Assembly: GCA_910575245.1 (NCBI GenBank)
Contig: CAJTEN010000002.1
Coordinates: 207,185 to 271,184, forward strand
Length of the DNA: 64,000 bases
From: Clostridia bacterium
GTDB lineage: Bacteria > Bacillota > Clostridia > Lachnospirales > Lachnospiraceae
Reading direction: 5' to 3'
Of this stretch, positions 33,862 through 42,149 are shown piece after piece. Position numbers and translations under genes: made by a program. Under the pieces are notes generated by a model. The model was not told the DNA's origin. It saw only the letters and a program-made list of their open reading frames with translations, and did no database searches. Numbering within the stretch: the stretch's first letter is position 1; every line of letters starts with the position of its first letter.

Positions 33862-34926
33862 TTACAGGAGTTTCTTACAGCTGTTGCGCACCACCATTTT
33901 TAAGGGAGGGTGCATTGTCAGAGGATAGTCCCTGTGCTGCCTGAATTGTGAGATCAGGGCATGGGCGGCTGCGCGGCCAAGTAATTGCGGATTTAAAGCA
34001 ATGGTGGTAAGCGGCGGATTGAGGAAACCGGAAAAAGGCATATTGTCAATTCCGATAACAGAGATGCTTTCGCCGACTTTAATACCATGTTCCTGAAATG
34101 CCTTATAAGCGCCCATAGCCAATCCGTCTGACCCATACAATAAGGCCGGTGGTAGTTTGTTCTCGTTTACAAGACGGTTTGTGATAGCGTAGCCGTCCTC
34201 AGGTGTGAAAGAATCTGCAAGCCAGATGCGGCTTTTCGGATCTATTCCATTTTGAAGGCAATAATTCTGAAATGCCAGATGCCTGAAATCCTCTTTCTCT
34301 TCTTTGCTGTTAAGCGCAAATTGTACAATACAATTAGTGCTTCCTATGTATCCTATATCCTGATGTCCGATAGAATGAAAATAGTCAACTGCCATTTGAA
34401 TTGCCTGGTCAAAATCCGGAAGAATGGAGTCAAACAGATGATCTGGTGCAATATAATCCAATATGATCTTGTATTTGATTTCGTGAACCAGAGGATGACA
34501 GGGATTCAGCTTTAGCTTTCCAAGAATGATCAATGCGTCAAGTCCCTTGAATTCTTCATAAGATTCTTTTAAAATATAACGAAATTCCATATCGGAAATC
34601 AAATTCATATCTTTCAGGCAAGACATAAGTCCTGAAAAAATGATATTGTAATAATCATTGATCGCTGTTTCAAATAATTTAAATTCACAATTTAAAATGC
34701 CGACTTTTAAAACAGAAGTTTCCTGTTGGTTTGAGGAAGCCTTTGTTTCCTTGCTGCCGGGTATGCGTCTTTTTTGGCTCATGTCATAATTCATGGCTTT
34801 GGCTGTAGACAAGATCAGATCACGTGTTTGATTTGAAACAGAAAATTCGGGATCCTGGCTTAACACCCTTGATACTGTAGTTCTGGAAACGCCGCAGGCC
34901 GCCGCTATGTCGCTTAATGTTATCAT
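33862..34926 (-). CDS. LacI family transcriptional regulator of the alpha-galactoside locus
   Basis: Helix-turn-helix at residues 1-22 (MITLSDIAAACGVSRTTVSRVL) and a sensor domain resembling MsmR/GalR-type regulators (HSIGHQDIGYIGS, LPPALLYGSDGLAMGAYKAFQEHG, VIGIDNMPFSGFLNPPLTTI). At 354 residues it is full length. It is encoded directly downstream of the GH36 gene on the same strand and likely represses both GH36 and the divergent ABC importer. The TTACTAAAC motifs at 36837, 36990 and 37031 are candidate binding sites. Confidence 0.9.
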   Translation of the reverse strand: MITLSDIAAACGVSRTTVSRVLSQDPEFSVSNQTRDLILSTAKAMNYDMSQKRRIPGSKETKASSNQQETSVLKVGILNCEFKLFETAINDYYNIIFSGLMSCLKDMNLISDMEFRYILKESYEEFKGLDALIILGKLKLNPCHPLVHEIKYKIILDYIAPDHLFDSILPDFDQAIQMAVDYFHSIGHQDIGYIGSTNCIVQFALNSKEEKEDFRHLAFQNYCLQNGIDPKSRIWLADSFTPEDGYAITNRLVNENKLPPALLYGSDGLAMGAYKAFQEHGIKVGESISVIGIDNMPFSGFLNPPLTTIALNPQLLGRAAAHALISQFRQHRDYPLTMHPPLKMVVRNSCKKLL

Positions 34927-35015
34927 ATAATGTTTCTTATGCCTTTCGTCTTATTATTAGTTTCAGTTTAGCATATAAAGAAGGCGGACTTCAAGAAAAA
35001 GGTACGTGATCGGAT

Positions 35016-36818
35016 TTATTGTTTTATAAAACAAAGGCTTCCTCCCGGAAGCGAGGATAGTGGGAGAACCTGTTTATGGGACGGGCTTAAGTCTGTTTCT
35101 GTAATTACTTTTCCTGCACAGTCTTTTTGTATGACGGTATAAAGTACATTATCGGGAAGGATTACATAATGTACATTGCTATGAGTTCCGTTCAATATCC
35201 ATAACTCCCGTGTATGATAGCTGTCTGAAAAATCAATACAGTAATTTTCTTCATAAACAGCGCATATTTTCGTATCCTTTGTTGCAGACAGCAGGGCCGG
35301 ATAAAGCCCCAGGGGAGATTTTGCCGTAAAATCGCCCTTTAAAAGGGTTTCCCGGTACTTTATGGAAAAGCCCAGATAATATTCCAGAACCTGCCGCTGC
35401 TTTAGGCTTAGAGAATTCAGCCGTACAGATACCTGTATCGTAGCAAAGATACAGTTGATGATCTGAACCGCAACGTCTTCCGGAGACTCCTGTTCATGCC
35501 ATAGAAGCATGTCTGAGTGAATAGCGCAGGAACTGCTCAGGAGTTTTAAATCAGTAATTCCCACACGGTTTGTGATACCTGACAGTGGACAGTCCGCTAC
35601 TCGGAAGATATTCCCGTAAAGTCTTATCTGCGGACCGATGTAATTTTGACGAAACTCGATCATGAGATTTTGCCTGATCTTCGTCAATGCACATCGGATA
35701 TCTATCATGAGCCGGTGTACCGCCTGGGGGATTTCGGAATAATCCATGCCTTTTCCAAAAGCCGGGGTATCTTCATATTCTCGGAACGAATCAATGAAAT
35801 CCAGTTTCAATCCATCTAAATCCCACTCGATCAGGGCTTTTTTATAAACAGAGATCAGGTACTCTCTTACCTGCGGGTATCTGGGATCAAGGATACCGGC
35901 CTGCAGGGAAGGTTCATAATGCAGGCAAAGGTCTTTAAAGGTGTTCCATTTATGAGAAAATTTTCCTACAAAAGGGACACTGTACCATAAAATACATTTC
36001 ATCCCCAGACCATGCGTCTTATCTACAAATTGCCGGAAATCACAAAATTTAGAAGGTTCGTATGCCCAGTCGCCACAATATCCATACCCGCGATGGTTGT
36101 CAAGAGTCTGCCAGCCGTCATCTATAATAATGGACCGCATACCCATCTTTACGGCTGTTTCACATTCCTGAAGTAATTTGTGTTCAGCCAGTTCCTGATG
36201 ATAAGAGTACCAGGTAGAATACATGGGAAATGTTGCTTCCTCCGGAACAGGCATGGGTGTTTCCGGCAAAAGAGAATTCCACCAGGTTGCAGTTTCCTGT
36301 AGGATTTGGTCAAACCGAAGGGGGCGTGTGTCAATTCGGCAGCAAAAATGGTAGGGTAAAGAATAATCTGTCAGGTATACGATAATATCTGTATAAATTT
36401 CCGAGGTCTCTTCATGTACGCCGGTAGTAAAGCGAACATCTCTGCTCAACTCATTGATGGAAATTGTAAAACAGTTTTTATCCTGGCAGTCGAAAAAACA
36501 AAGTACAGGAGCGGAATGACTGATGTTAGTCTGAAATTCATGAGCCCAATCCCCATGCAGAGCTCTTTGAAATCCGGCATCCGGTTTCCACATTCCTACA
36601 ATTCCCAGAATATCGCATACAATGCGAAGCCTGATAAAGGGTTTGTCCTCTAAAGGCGGCAGGTTACTGCGCGTCAGATCTGCATGCGATTCTGCCGTAG
36701 AAGTTACTTTATAGTAGTATTCTTCTATGTCTGAAGAAATTCGATTTGTTTGTTCGGGAACCGCTTGCAGGTAATTACTTTGAAGAGTTATTTTTACGTT
36801 ACATTTTTTGTTCATCAT
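35016..36818 (-). CDS. Alpha-galactosidase-like glycoside hydrolase, GH36
   Basis: A 600-residue clan GH-D enzyme: IIDDGWQ (residues 231-237), nucleophile D340 in GLKLDFID and acid/base D409 in FRVADCP. An N-terminal beta-sandwich (1-190) and a C-terminal beta domain flank the barrel. It is shorter than the ~720-residue GH36 raffinose/melibiose enzymes, so the subgroup is uncertain and other alpha-linked sugars are possible. No signal peptide. The ATG pair at 36818 follows AAGGGAA. It is divergent from an ABC importer, consistent with cytoplasmic cleavage of imported alpha-galactosides. Confidence 0.85.
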   Translation of the reverse strand: MMNKKCNVKITLQSNYLQAVPEQTNRISSDIEEYYYKVTSTAESHADLTRSNLPPLEDKPFIRLRIVCDILGIVGMWKPDAGFQRALHGDWAHEFQTNISHSAPVLCFFDCQDKNCFTISINELSRDVRFTTGVHEETSEIYTDIIVYLTDYSLPYHFCCRIDTRPLRFDQILQETATWWNSLLPETPMPVPEEATFPMYSTWYSYHQELAEHKLLQECETAVKMGMRSIIIDDGWQTLDNHRGYGYCGDWAYEPSKFCDFRQFVDKTHGLGMKCILWYSVPFVGKFSHKWNTFKDLCLHYEPSLQAGILDPRYPQVREYLISVYKKALIEWDLDGLKLDFIDSFREYEDTPAFGKGMDYSEIPQAVHRLMIDIRCALTKIRQNLMIEFRQNYIGPQIRLYGNIFRVADCPLSGITNRVGITDLKLLSSSCAIHSDMLLWHEQESPEDVAVQIINCIFATIQVSVRLNSLSLKQRQVLEYYLGFSIKYRETLLKGDFTAKSPLGLYPALLSATKDTKICAVYEENYCIDFSDSYHTRELWILNGTHSNVHYVILPDNVLYTVIQKDCAGKVITETDLSPSHKQVLPLSSLPGGSLCFIKQ

Positions 36819-36836
36819 AATAGTTTCCCTTCTTGA

Positions 36837-37039
36837 GTTTAGTAAAATATAAAAAGAATCACTTGCAGAGTTTACTATATATGTAAAAAATAATCAACAT
36901 AATTAATAAAAAATATGAAAAAAATCGAAATGCATTGTAAATCTTATAAATAATTATTGACATGACATATATATCATGTTACTATGAGATTACTAAACAT
37001 CAGCTGATTAAAGTAAATTATCAAGCAATTTTACTAAAC
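36837..37039. promoter_or_regulatory. Three TTACTAAAC motifs between GH36 and the importer operon
   Basis: GTTTAGTAA (36837-36845), TTACTAAAC (36990-36998) and TTACTAAAC (37031-37039) lie beside both divergent start regions, the second right behind the -10 of the importer promoter. Candidate operators for the LacI regulator at 33862. Confidence 0.5.
36957..36985 (+). promoter_or_regulatory. Promoter of the importer operon
   Basis: TTGACA (36957-36962), a 17-base spacer and TACTAT (36980-36985), 70 bases upstream of the binding-protein ATG. Confidence 0.82.
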
Positions 37040-37053
37040 GAAAAGGAGAGAAT

Positions 37054-38427
37054 ATGAAAAAGAGAAATATTATTACAGCAAGTGTATTGTCTGCAGCCAT
37101 GTTAATGACGGCCTGTGGATCCACCGGAGATTCGGCGCCTGCTGACCCCGCAGCAGATGTCGGTACGGAAAATGCCGGTGCTTCCGCTGAAACAGAAAAT
37201 GCTTCGGACGAAGAGACAGGTTCATCGTCTGGGGAGACAGTTGAGATTGTATATACTGCCAGAGGAAATGCCGATGAAATTAAGGTTTATCAGCAGGCGG
37301 TAGATGCTTTTAATGAAGCACAAAGCAGCGTCCATGTTACATTTGAGGCATCCCCCAGTGATGGATATAACCAGTCTTTGATTACGCAGCTGGCTGGCGG
37401 GACGGCAGCAGATGTTATTTTCGTGGAAGATACGATCATTAATCAGCTCATTAAAAACGGAACCATTGCCAATCTGGAAGATTTCATGGCTACTGACAGT
37501 TCCTATGCAAAAATAGAAGACTTTGATGAGACTGTATTAAATGCAACCAGGACAGATGATGGCATCTGGGGGTTATCTGTTGACTGCAACCCTATGGTGC
37601 TTTACTATTCACCGGCCATGTTTGAGGAACTTAATATAGAAGATCCTCAGGAACTTTTTGCAAATGGGGAATGGACCTGGGATAAATTTGATGAAATATG
37701 CACCACGCTGAAAGACAACGGCAAGTATGGTATGGTTCAGGGCGGTGATAATATCAGACTTTACAATTGGGTATTTGGCAATGGCGGTTCCGTATGGGAA
37801 GGCGATACCTATAAATTTGACGATAAGGCACGCGAAGCTTTCCATTATGTCTGCGATAGAATTCAGGATGGCAGATTTGTTTATGGCGGGACGCTGCCGG
37901 ACGGACAGGGAGAAGACGCAATGTTCATGTCCAGACAGGCCGGATTTATTGCTGCGGGCAGATGGCTGACCAAAACGTTCCATGATGAAGGAATTGATTT
38001 TGATTATATCCCTTATCCCTCAAAGAGTGGAGAGCAGTATTCACCGGCACAGATTTGTCTTGGATTCCTCTGTGTGAATGCCAAATCAGAACACTTGGAG
38101 GAAGCAATGCAGTTTTTGACTTATTATTGTGGAACCCCTGGGCAGTCTGCAAGAATCACCGGTGTCGGCACCTCTGTCCCTTCTGTAAAAACGTTGGATG
38201 AAATGTTGGTCGAATCAGAAGTTCCGGCGCATTTGGATCATATTCTTAAAGTCCGGGCAACAGGATGGGCCAGCGGAACGGATGAGGTAAAAGACACAAT
38301 GTTTGCAGGATTTGCTGATGCAACCAAATCAGTTTTTGAAGAAGCTTATGTAAATGGTGCGGATCCTGATGAGATTATTGAGAAGGTAGAAGCTAAGGCA
38401 GCGGAAGTCATTGCAGAGAACCAATAA
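37054..38427 (+). CDS. ABC transporter substrate-binding lipoprotein (sugar, family 1)
   Basis: Lipoprotein signal ending at C21 (LMTAC), a Ser/Glu/Asp linker (residues 25-65), then a family-1 solute-binding fold (IVYTARGNADEIKVYQQAVDAF, GGTAADVIFVEDTIINQLI, VDCNPMVLYYSPAMFEELNIEDP, FMSRQAGFIAAGRWL). It would capture the oligosaccharide, probably an alpha-galactoside given the divergent GH36, and pass it to the permeases at 38498 and 39360. At 457 residues it is of normal length. A terminator-like hairpin follows. Confidence 0.93.
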   Translation: MKKRNIITASVLSAAMLMTACGSTGDSAPADPAADVGTENAGASAETENASDEETGSSSGETVEIVYTARGNADEIKVYQQAVDAFNEAQSSVHVTFEASPSDGYNQSLITQLAGGTAADVIFVEDTIINQLIKNGTIANLEDFMATDSSYAKIEDFDETVLNATRTDDGIWGLSVDCNPMVLYYSPAMFEELNIEDPQELFANGEWTWDKFDEICTTLKDNGKYGMVQGGDNIRLYNWVFGNGGSVWEGDTYKFDDKAREAFHYVCDRIQDGRFVYGGTLPDGQGEDAMFMSRQAGFIAAGRWLTKTFHDEGIDFDYIPYPSKSGEQYSPAQICLGFLCVNAKSEHLEEAMQFLTYYCGTPGQSARITGVGTSVPSVKTLDEMLVESEVPAHLDHILKVRATGWASGTDEVKDTMFAGFADATKSVFEEAYVNGADPDEIIEKVEAKAAEVIAENQ

Positions 38428-38433
38428 AACTGC

Positions 38434-38465
38434 GGGAGGGCAGTGCAGAATCTGCCCTCCCTTTT
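38434..38465 (+). terminator. Attenuator hairpin after the binding-protein gene
   Basis: GGGAGGGCAG (38434-38443) pairs exactly with CTGCCCTCCC (38452-38461), followed by TTTT. Partial read-through would explain lower permease than binding-protein expression. Confidence 0.8.
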
Positions 38466-38497
38466 GCTAGTGTGAAATGCTTCAGAATGGAGGGAAA

Positions 38498-39370
38498 ATG
38501 CTGAAAAGACGAAAAATGTGGGGGTGGATATTTGTAGCGCCTCAGCTGATAGGCCTGGTTATCTTTGCCTTGATTCCGCTGATTATGAGTTTTGGGATTA
38601 GTTTTAACGAGTGGGACGGCATTGCGCCGACTATGAAGTTTGTAGGTTTTTCTAACTATATTCGCCAATTTGCAAATGAAGATTTTAAAAAGTCCTTATT
38701 AAATACGGTAATTTATTCGATCATGTTTATTCCTCTTGATCTGGTGCTGGCGTTGGCTTTGGCTCTTGCGGTGCAGAAGATCAAAGGTAAAACATTATAT
38801 CGTCTGTTTTATTTTATGCCGGTCGTAACCGGTTCTGTATCGGTAGGTGTCATTTGGACATGGATCCTTAACGGAGATTTTGGCCTGCTGAATACAGTGC
38901 TGGCAGCAATTGGCATAGAGGGACCCAAGTGGCTGACGGATACCAGATGGGTTCTTCCGTCTATTGTGCTCGTATCGGTATGGTGGAATGTGGGATATAA
39001 TATGGTACTTTTGTTGGCAGGCCTTCAAAATATTCCGGAGAGCTATTATGAGGCCGCAAAGATTGATGGTGCGGGAAAGTGGCAGATTTTTAAAAGCATC
39101 ACGATTCCTATGCTGTCCCCGACTCTCTTTTTTGTATTGATCATGACAATGATCAGTTCTTTCCAGGTATTTGATCAGGCTTTTGTTATGACAAGTGGCG
39201 GACCGGTAAAGGCCAGCTATACGTTTGTGTATCATATTTACCAAAATGCATTTGTTGATTTCAAAATGGGACAGGCTTGTGCGTCTTCTGTCATTTTGTT
39301 TTTTATTATATTGATCATCACGCTGATACAAATGTACGGCTCGAAAAGGTGGGTGAATTATGATGAGTAA
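38498..39370 (+). CDS. ABC sugar transporter permease (MalF/UgpA type)
   Basis: The 290-residue permease begins MLKRRKMWGWIFVAPQLIGLVIFALIPLI and has six predicted helices and the EAA loop near residues 190-215 (YYEAAKIDGAGKWQIFKSITIPMLSP). GGAGGG four bases ahead supports the ATG at 38498 over an earlier ATG that overlaps the ribosome site. The 25 bases before the start resemble those before the dehydrogenase gene at 8680. The gene overlaps the next permease by 11 bases. Confidence 0.92.
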   Translation: MLKRRKMWGWIFVAPQLIGLVIFALIPLIMSFGISFNEWDGIAPTMKFVGFSNYIRQFANEDFKKSLLNTVIYSIMFIPLDLVLALALALAVQKIKGKTLYRLFYFMPVVTGSVSVGVIWTWILNGDFGLLNTVLAAIGIEGPKWLTDTRWVLPSIVLVSVWWNVGYNMVLLLAGLQNIPESYYEAAKIDGAGKWQIFKSITIPMLSPTLFFVLIMTMISSFQVFDQAFVMTSGGPVKASYTFVYHIYQNAFVDFKMGQACASSVILFFIILIITLIQMYGSKRWVNYDE

Positions 39371-40193
39371 AAAAATAAAACCATTTAATATTTTTGTCTA
39401 TGCCATATTGAGTATAGGGGCCATAAGTATGGTAATTCCGTTTTTCTGGACAATATTGAGTTCTTTAAAGACCATGGGTCAGACTTTCTCTGTACCGCCT
39501 ACTATTTGGCCTGACCCTGTCGTTTGGGAGAATTATCCTGAATCCCTCCAGGCACTTCCTTTTGGACGGGCGTACTTTAACAGCTTTTACATTGCTTCTG
39601 TGGTTGTTGTCATTCAGCTGCTTACAGCTTCTATGGCCGGATATGCCTTTGCGAAACTGAAATTTCATGGGCACAATTTTATGTTTATCCTTTTTTTGGC
39701 TACGATGATGGTTCCTTCACAGGTTACAATGATCCCGCTGTTTATTATTATGAAGAATCTGGGGCTGCTTGGGAACCATATGTCACTGATATTGCCTGCA
39801 GCGCTTTTCAATGCCTTTGGGGTATTTCTGATGCGGCAGTTTATAGCCTCTCTTCCTGGGGATTTGGAGGAAGCGGCTACCATTGACGGGGCATCTGTGC
39901 CGCAAATTTTTTTCCGGATCATACTGCCGTTGGTTAAGCCGTCGCTGGCAGCTTTTGGTATTTTTGTATTTCTGGGGCAGTGGAACAATTTTCTGTATCC
40001 GCTGATCTTTTTAAACAAGACAAATACCTTTACGGTTCCTTTGATGCTGAATTTCTTTAAGGGAACCTATGCAACGGATTACCCTTTGCTGATGGCGGGA
40101 ACCGTGATTTCGATCATGCCGGTACTGGTTGTGTATTTGTTCTTCCAAAAGCAGATTATTCAAGGCATTGCTATTACAGGAATGAAAGGATAA
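39360..40193 (+). CDS. ABC sugar transporter permease (MalG/UgpE type)
   Basis: The 277-residue partner permease has six helices, the loop FSVPPTIWPDPVVWENYPESLQALPFGRAYFNSFY and the EAA motif (LEEAATIDGASVPQIFFRIILPLVKP). It ends GIAITGMKG as family members do. No ATPase gene follows, so the importer would need an ATPase shared with other sugar systems. It ends six bases before a palindromic repeat copy. Confidence 0.92.
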   Translation: MMSKKIKPFNIFVYAILSIGAISMVIPFFWTILSSLKTMGQTFSVPPTIWPDPVVWENYPESLQALPFGRAYFNSFYIASVVVVIQLLTASMAGYAFAKLKFHGHNFMFILFLATMMVPSQVTMIPLFIIMKNLGLLGNHMSLILPAALFNAFGVFLMRQFIASLPGDLEEAATIDGASVPQIFFRIILPLVKPSLAAFGIFVFLGQWNNFLYPLIFLNKTNTFTVPLMLNFFKGTYATDYPLLMAGTVISIMPVLVVYLFFQKQIIQGIAITGMKG

Positions 40194-40198
40194 AATTT

Positions 40199-40287
40199 GT
40201 AACAGTTCAGCCTTCAGCTTCCCTGTTGCGGAATCTGCCCATTCCAAGTGTCTACGTCCCACTCCGGCCGGCGCTGGACAAACGTCC
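40199..40287 (+). repeat. Palindromic repeat copy plus dispersed 46-base arm
   Basis: Bases 40199-40229 are a full 31-bp copy (GTAACAGTTCAGCC, ending CCCTGTTGC). Bases 40242-40287 match the complement of 13151-13196 at 43 of 46 positions. The two parts occur together at both places, but the arm is inverted between them. Confidence 0.75.
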
Positions 40288-40304
40288 ATAATTATGAATC
40301 AAAC

Positions 40305-40347
40305 CACCGGTATGCAAGAACTGTCAAAGCTGCATATCGGTGTTTTT
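40305..40347 (+). terminator. Terminator of the alpha-galactoside importer operon
   Basis: CACCGGTATGCA (40305-40316) pairs with TGCATATCGGTG (40331-40342), one mismatch, followed by five T. Confidence 0.85.
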
Positions 40348-40362
40348 AATGGAGTCCGTGGA

Positions 40363-40998
40363 TTATTTTAGCAAGCCAAACGCTCTCTCAACCAAAGCAA
40401 AAGTGTCCTCAATACTTCTTTTTTCATCTCTGATCATAACCCGAAAGCCAGAATGGAGAAAAGAATCATATGCTGCATGGGAGTTGATCCTTCTCAAACA
40501 TTGCCTGAAATTTTCCATAGCCAACTCAGGCTCCTTTTCCTCCATAAGTAACTGATAAAGAAACTGTTTTTCTTTGTCGGGTCTTTCAAAAAAGCGATTC
40601 TCCGAGATAGCAGGATCCGCTAACATAATCAGAACATGATCATTATCTGTTATTTCTTTTAACTTCTCTATGGAAATATTGGTATCTACAAACACCATTT
40701 TACCTTCTGGATCCAGCTTATTCAGAATATGAAGTTCCAAAATTTCACATTCCTTTGATACACCCTTTATCCAGGCTTCATACTCATCTGGTGTCCGTCT
40801 GATGAAATCATGCCAATCCTGCAAATCTCTTGTGTAAGTCAAATATGGAAACTTGCTGCTGTCCAGGCTGGGTAGTAATGCATCATGATAGTTTTCTGTG
40901 CAGGCAATGCCGTTGTATTTTTCGGCGAGCAATTTGATCATTGTAGATTTTCCGGCATATGCAGTGCCGTTTATGAAAAATACATTATCGAATTTCAT
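40363..40998 (-). CDS. P-loop kinase/AAA-type nucleotide-binding protein
   Basis: A 211-residue protein starting MKFDNVFFINGTAYAGKSTM, with a Walker A loop GTAYAGKST (residues 11-19) directly at the N-terminus and a later acidic strand (KMVFVDTNIS). The rest is helical and charged. The pattern fits small P-loop kinases such as chloramphenicol-phosphotransferase-like or zeta-like proteins; the acceptor cannot be named. AAAGGAAA lies five bases before the ATG, and that start overlaps the upstream HTH gene by ATGA-type coupling. The HTH-kinase pairing recalls PezAT-type toxin-antitoxin loci, but no clear zeta signature was seen. The region is AT-richer than its flanks. Confidence 0.7.
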   Translation of the reverse strand: MKFDNVFFINGTAYAGKSTMIKLLAEKYNGIACTENYHDALLPSLDSSKFPYLTYTRDLQDWHDFIRRTPDEYEAWIKGVSKECEILELHILNKLDPEGKMVFVDTNISIEKLKEITDNDHVLIMLADPAISENRFFERPDKEKQFLYQLLMEEKEPELAMENFRQCLRRINSHAAYDSFLHSGFRVMIRDEKRSIEDTFALVERAFGLLK

Positions 40999-41474
40999 TC
41001 TGATTTCCTTTCAATTGCCTGCAGGTTTATCATAGCAATTATCTGGCTCTGCATGTCTTCAACTGTTTCAATTCTGATCCGGCCAATATTGTTTCTGATC
41101 ATTTCAAAATCTATGTCGGGGAACATTCTTTCACATAAACGGTTTGCTTCGGGAGACGCTCCCATTAAAGCTGTTACAAGCGAATTAGCGTCAAACTGTC
41201 TCAACACCTCTCTCAGTTCCTTTTCAGAAATTGTAGAAATCTGCTCAAAATTAGTTATCCTCTGTGGTTGTATGCTGGGTTCTAATATGTCATTTATCGT
41301 GATGCCATATAATTTGGAAATCTTCAGTAAGACCCCTAAGTCGGGGAGAGTCGTTCCTGTTTCCCATTTTGATATGGCCTGCCTTGATATGTCTAATTTT
41401 TTTGCTAAATCATCCTGTGTGTAATTGTGGCTTTTACGCAGAAACTGTAAGTATTTTGACATAATAATATTCAT
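40995..41474 (-). CDS. XRE-type HTH protein with a FliG C-terminal-like domain
   Basis: The 159-residue protein has an XRE helix-turn-helix at residues 5-60 (SKYLQFLRKSHNYTQDDLAKKL, DISRQAISKWETGTTLPD). The C-terminal half (ELREVLRQFDANSLVTALMGAS, MIRNNIGRIRIETVEDMQ, SQIIAMI) resembles FliG_C: in FliG the pattern is I-x-x-VLREVD-x-x-D-L-x-x-AL-x-GAS, then IGPVRLxDVEEAQxxIV. The resemblance is by eye and from memory. It probably represses its own operon and binds or controls the kinase behind it. AAGGAG suits the ATG at 41474; the frame extends 24 bases upstream without a better site. Confidence 0.75.
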   Translation of the reverse strand: MNIIMSKYLQFLRKSHNYTQDDLAKKLDISRQAISKWETGTTLPDLGVLLKISKLYGITINDILEPSIQPQRITNFEQISTISEKELREVLRQFDANSLVTALMGASPEANRLCERMFPDIDFEMIRNNIGRIRIETVEDMQSQIIAMINLQAIERKSE

Positions 41475-41529
41475 ATAAATCACGCTCCTTACTGCCATTA
41501 TAAGGCATACGGGACAAAGAGGAAAGAAT

Positions 41530-41694
41530 TTGATAAGTGCTAAAAAGCAAATAGCAGTTGCAGGGCCAGAGACGAGGCAGCCTTCCGGCGGGAAGATGGC
41601 ATTCTACCTGATGGGTAATCTGGAGATGGAGATCTATGAAGCCGACGAACTGTCAGAAAAGGACGGAGCCATAGATCATATCGCACTGGACTGA
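41530..41694 (+). pseudogene. Relic of a VOC/glyoxalase-family gene
   Basis: A frame without a proper start reads GKMAFYLMGNLEMEIYEADEL then GAIDHIALD and stops at TGA (41692-41694). The strand-E-strand pattern with IDHIALD is typical of the first half of VOC-fold proteins. The stop coincides with the start of a half copy of the palindromic repeat, which may have ended the gene. Confidence 0.55.
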
Positions 41695-41702
41695 ACTGTT
41701 AC
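41691..41702 (-). repeat. Half copy of the palindromic repeat
   Basis: CTGAACTGTTAC equals the complement of the repeat head GTAACAGTTCAG. Only this half is present, and it supplies the stop codon of the VOC relic. Confidence 0.6.
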
Positions 41703-41730
41703 AGAATATGAAAAAATATGCAAAAAACTA

Positions 41731-41761
41731 TTGACCGGTAGTAACACCCGGAAATTATAAT
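41731..41761 (+). promoter_or_regulatory. Promoter candidate with a 19-base spacer
   Basis: TTGACC (41731-41736) and TATAAT (41756-41761) are separated by 19 bases that contain CCGG twice. It lies 80 bases before the EFR1-type relic and the redox genes behind it. Long spacers of this kind are seen at MerR-controlled promoters. Confidence 0.5.
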
Positions 41762-41841
41762 CGATAGTATCAATCATAAGAGACAACCGGATTATGATAT
41801 TGTTTCAGAGACGGTGCAAGCAAATAAGGGAGGAGAGAATT

Positions 41842-42129
41842 ATGGTATTTTACTTTACCGGTACGGGCAACAGCCTGTATATCGCAAAACAACTGGAGAA
41901 AGACCCGATTAGTATCCAGCAGGCCATACCGGAGGACAGCCTGGAATTTACCGCGGACCGCATCGTTCACCAGCAGTTCTTTGAACGGATGAGCCAGATG
42001 CCGGCAGATGCATGTCCGCAGAAGGCGATTCAGCTGACGGTTCCGGAAGCAGATCCCGATGCGCGTTATCGCAATGAACATATTACCCTTCAGGAAATTA
42101 TAGAGGCAAATTGCCTAATACAACAATAA
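41842..42129 (+). pseudogene. EFR1-type flavodoxin/ferredoxin with an in-frame internal deletion
   Basis: The frame starts MVFYFTGTGNSLYIAKQLEKD, the FMN phosphate-binding N-terminus of EFR1-family proteins (a flavodoxin domain followed by two 4Fe-4S motifs, about 260 residues). After TADRI (about residue 36) it jumps to FFERMSQMPADACPQKAIQ and ends NEHITLQEIIEANCLIQQ, the family's C-terminal tail. The central flavodoxin and both iron-sulphur motifs are gone, leaving 95 codons in frame. AGGGAGGAGAG gives a strong ribosome site, so a short product may still be made. It is the first gene of a unit with the CMD and alcohol-dehydrogenase genes. Confidence 0.7.
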
Positions 42130-42149
42130 CAGGAAAGTGAGGATGCAAG

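Noticed and set aside
40363-41474. Firm annotation of the HTH/kinase pair as a PezAT toxin-antitoxin system
   Set aside because: Gene order and sizes are similar, but the kinase lacks the N-terminal region before the Walker loop seen in PezT, and no zeta-specific motif was visible. Kept only as a hypothesis.
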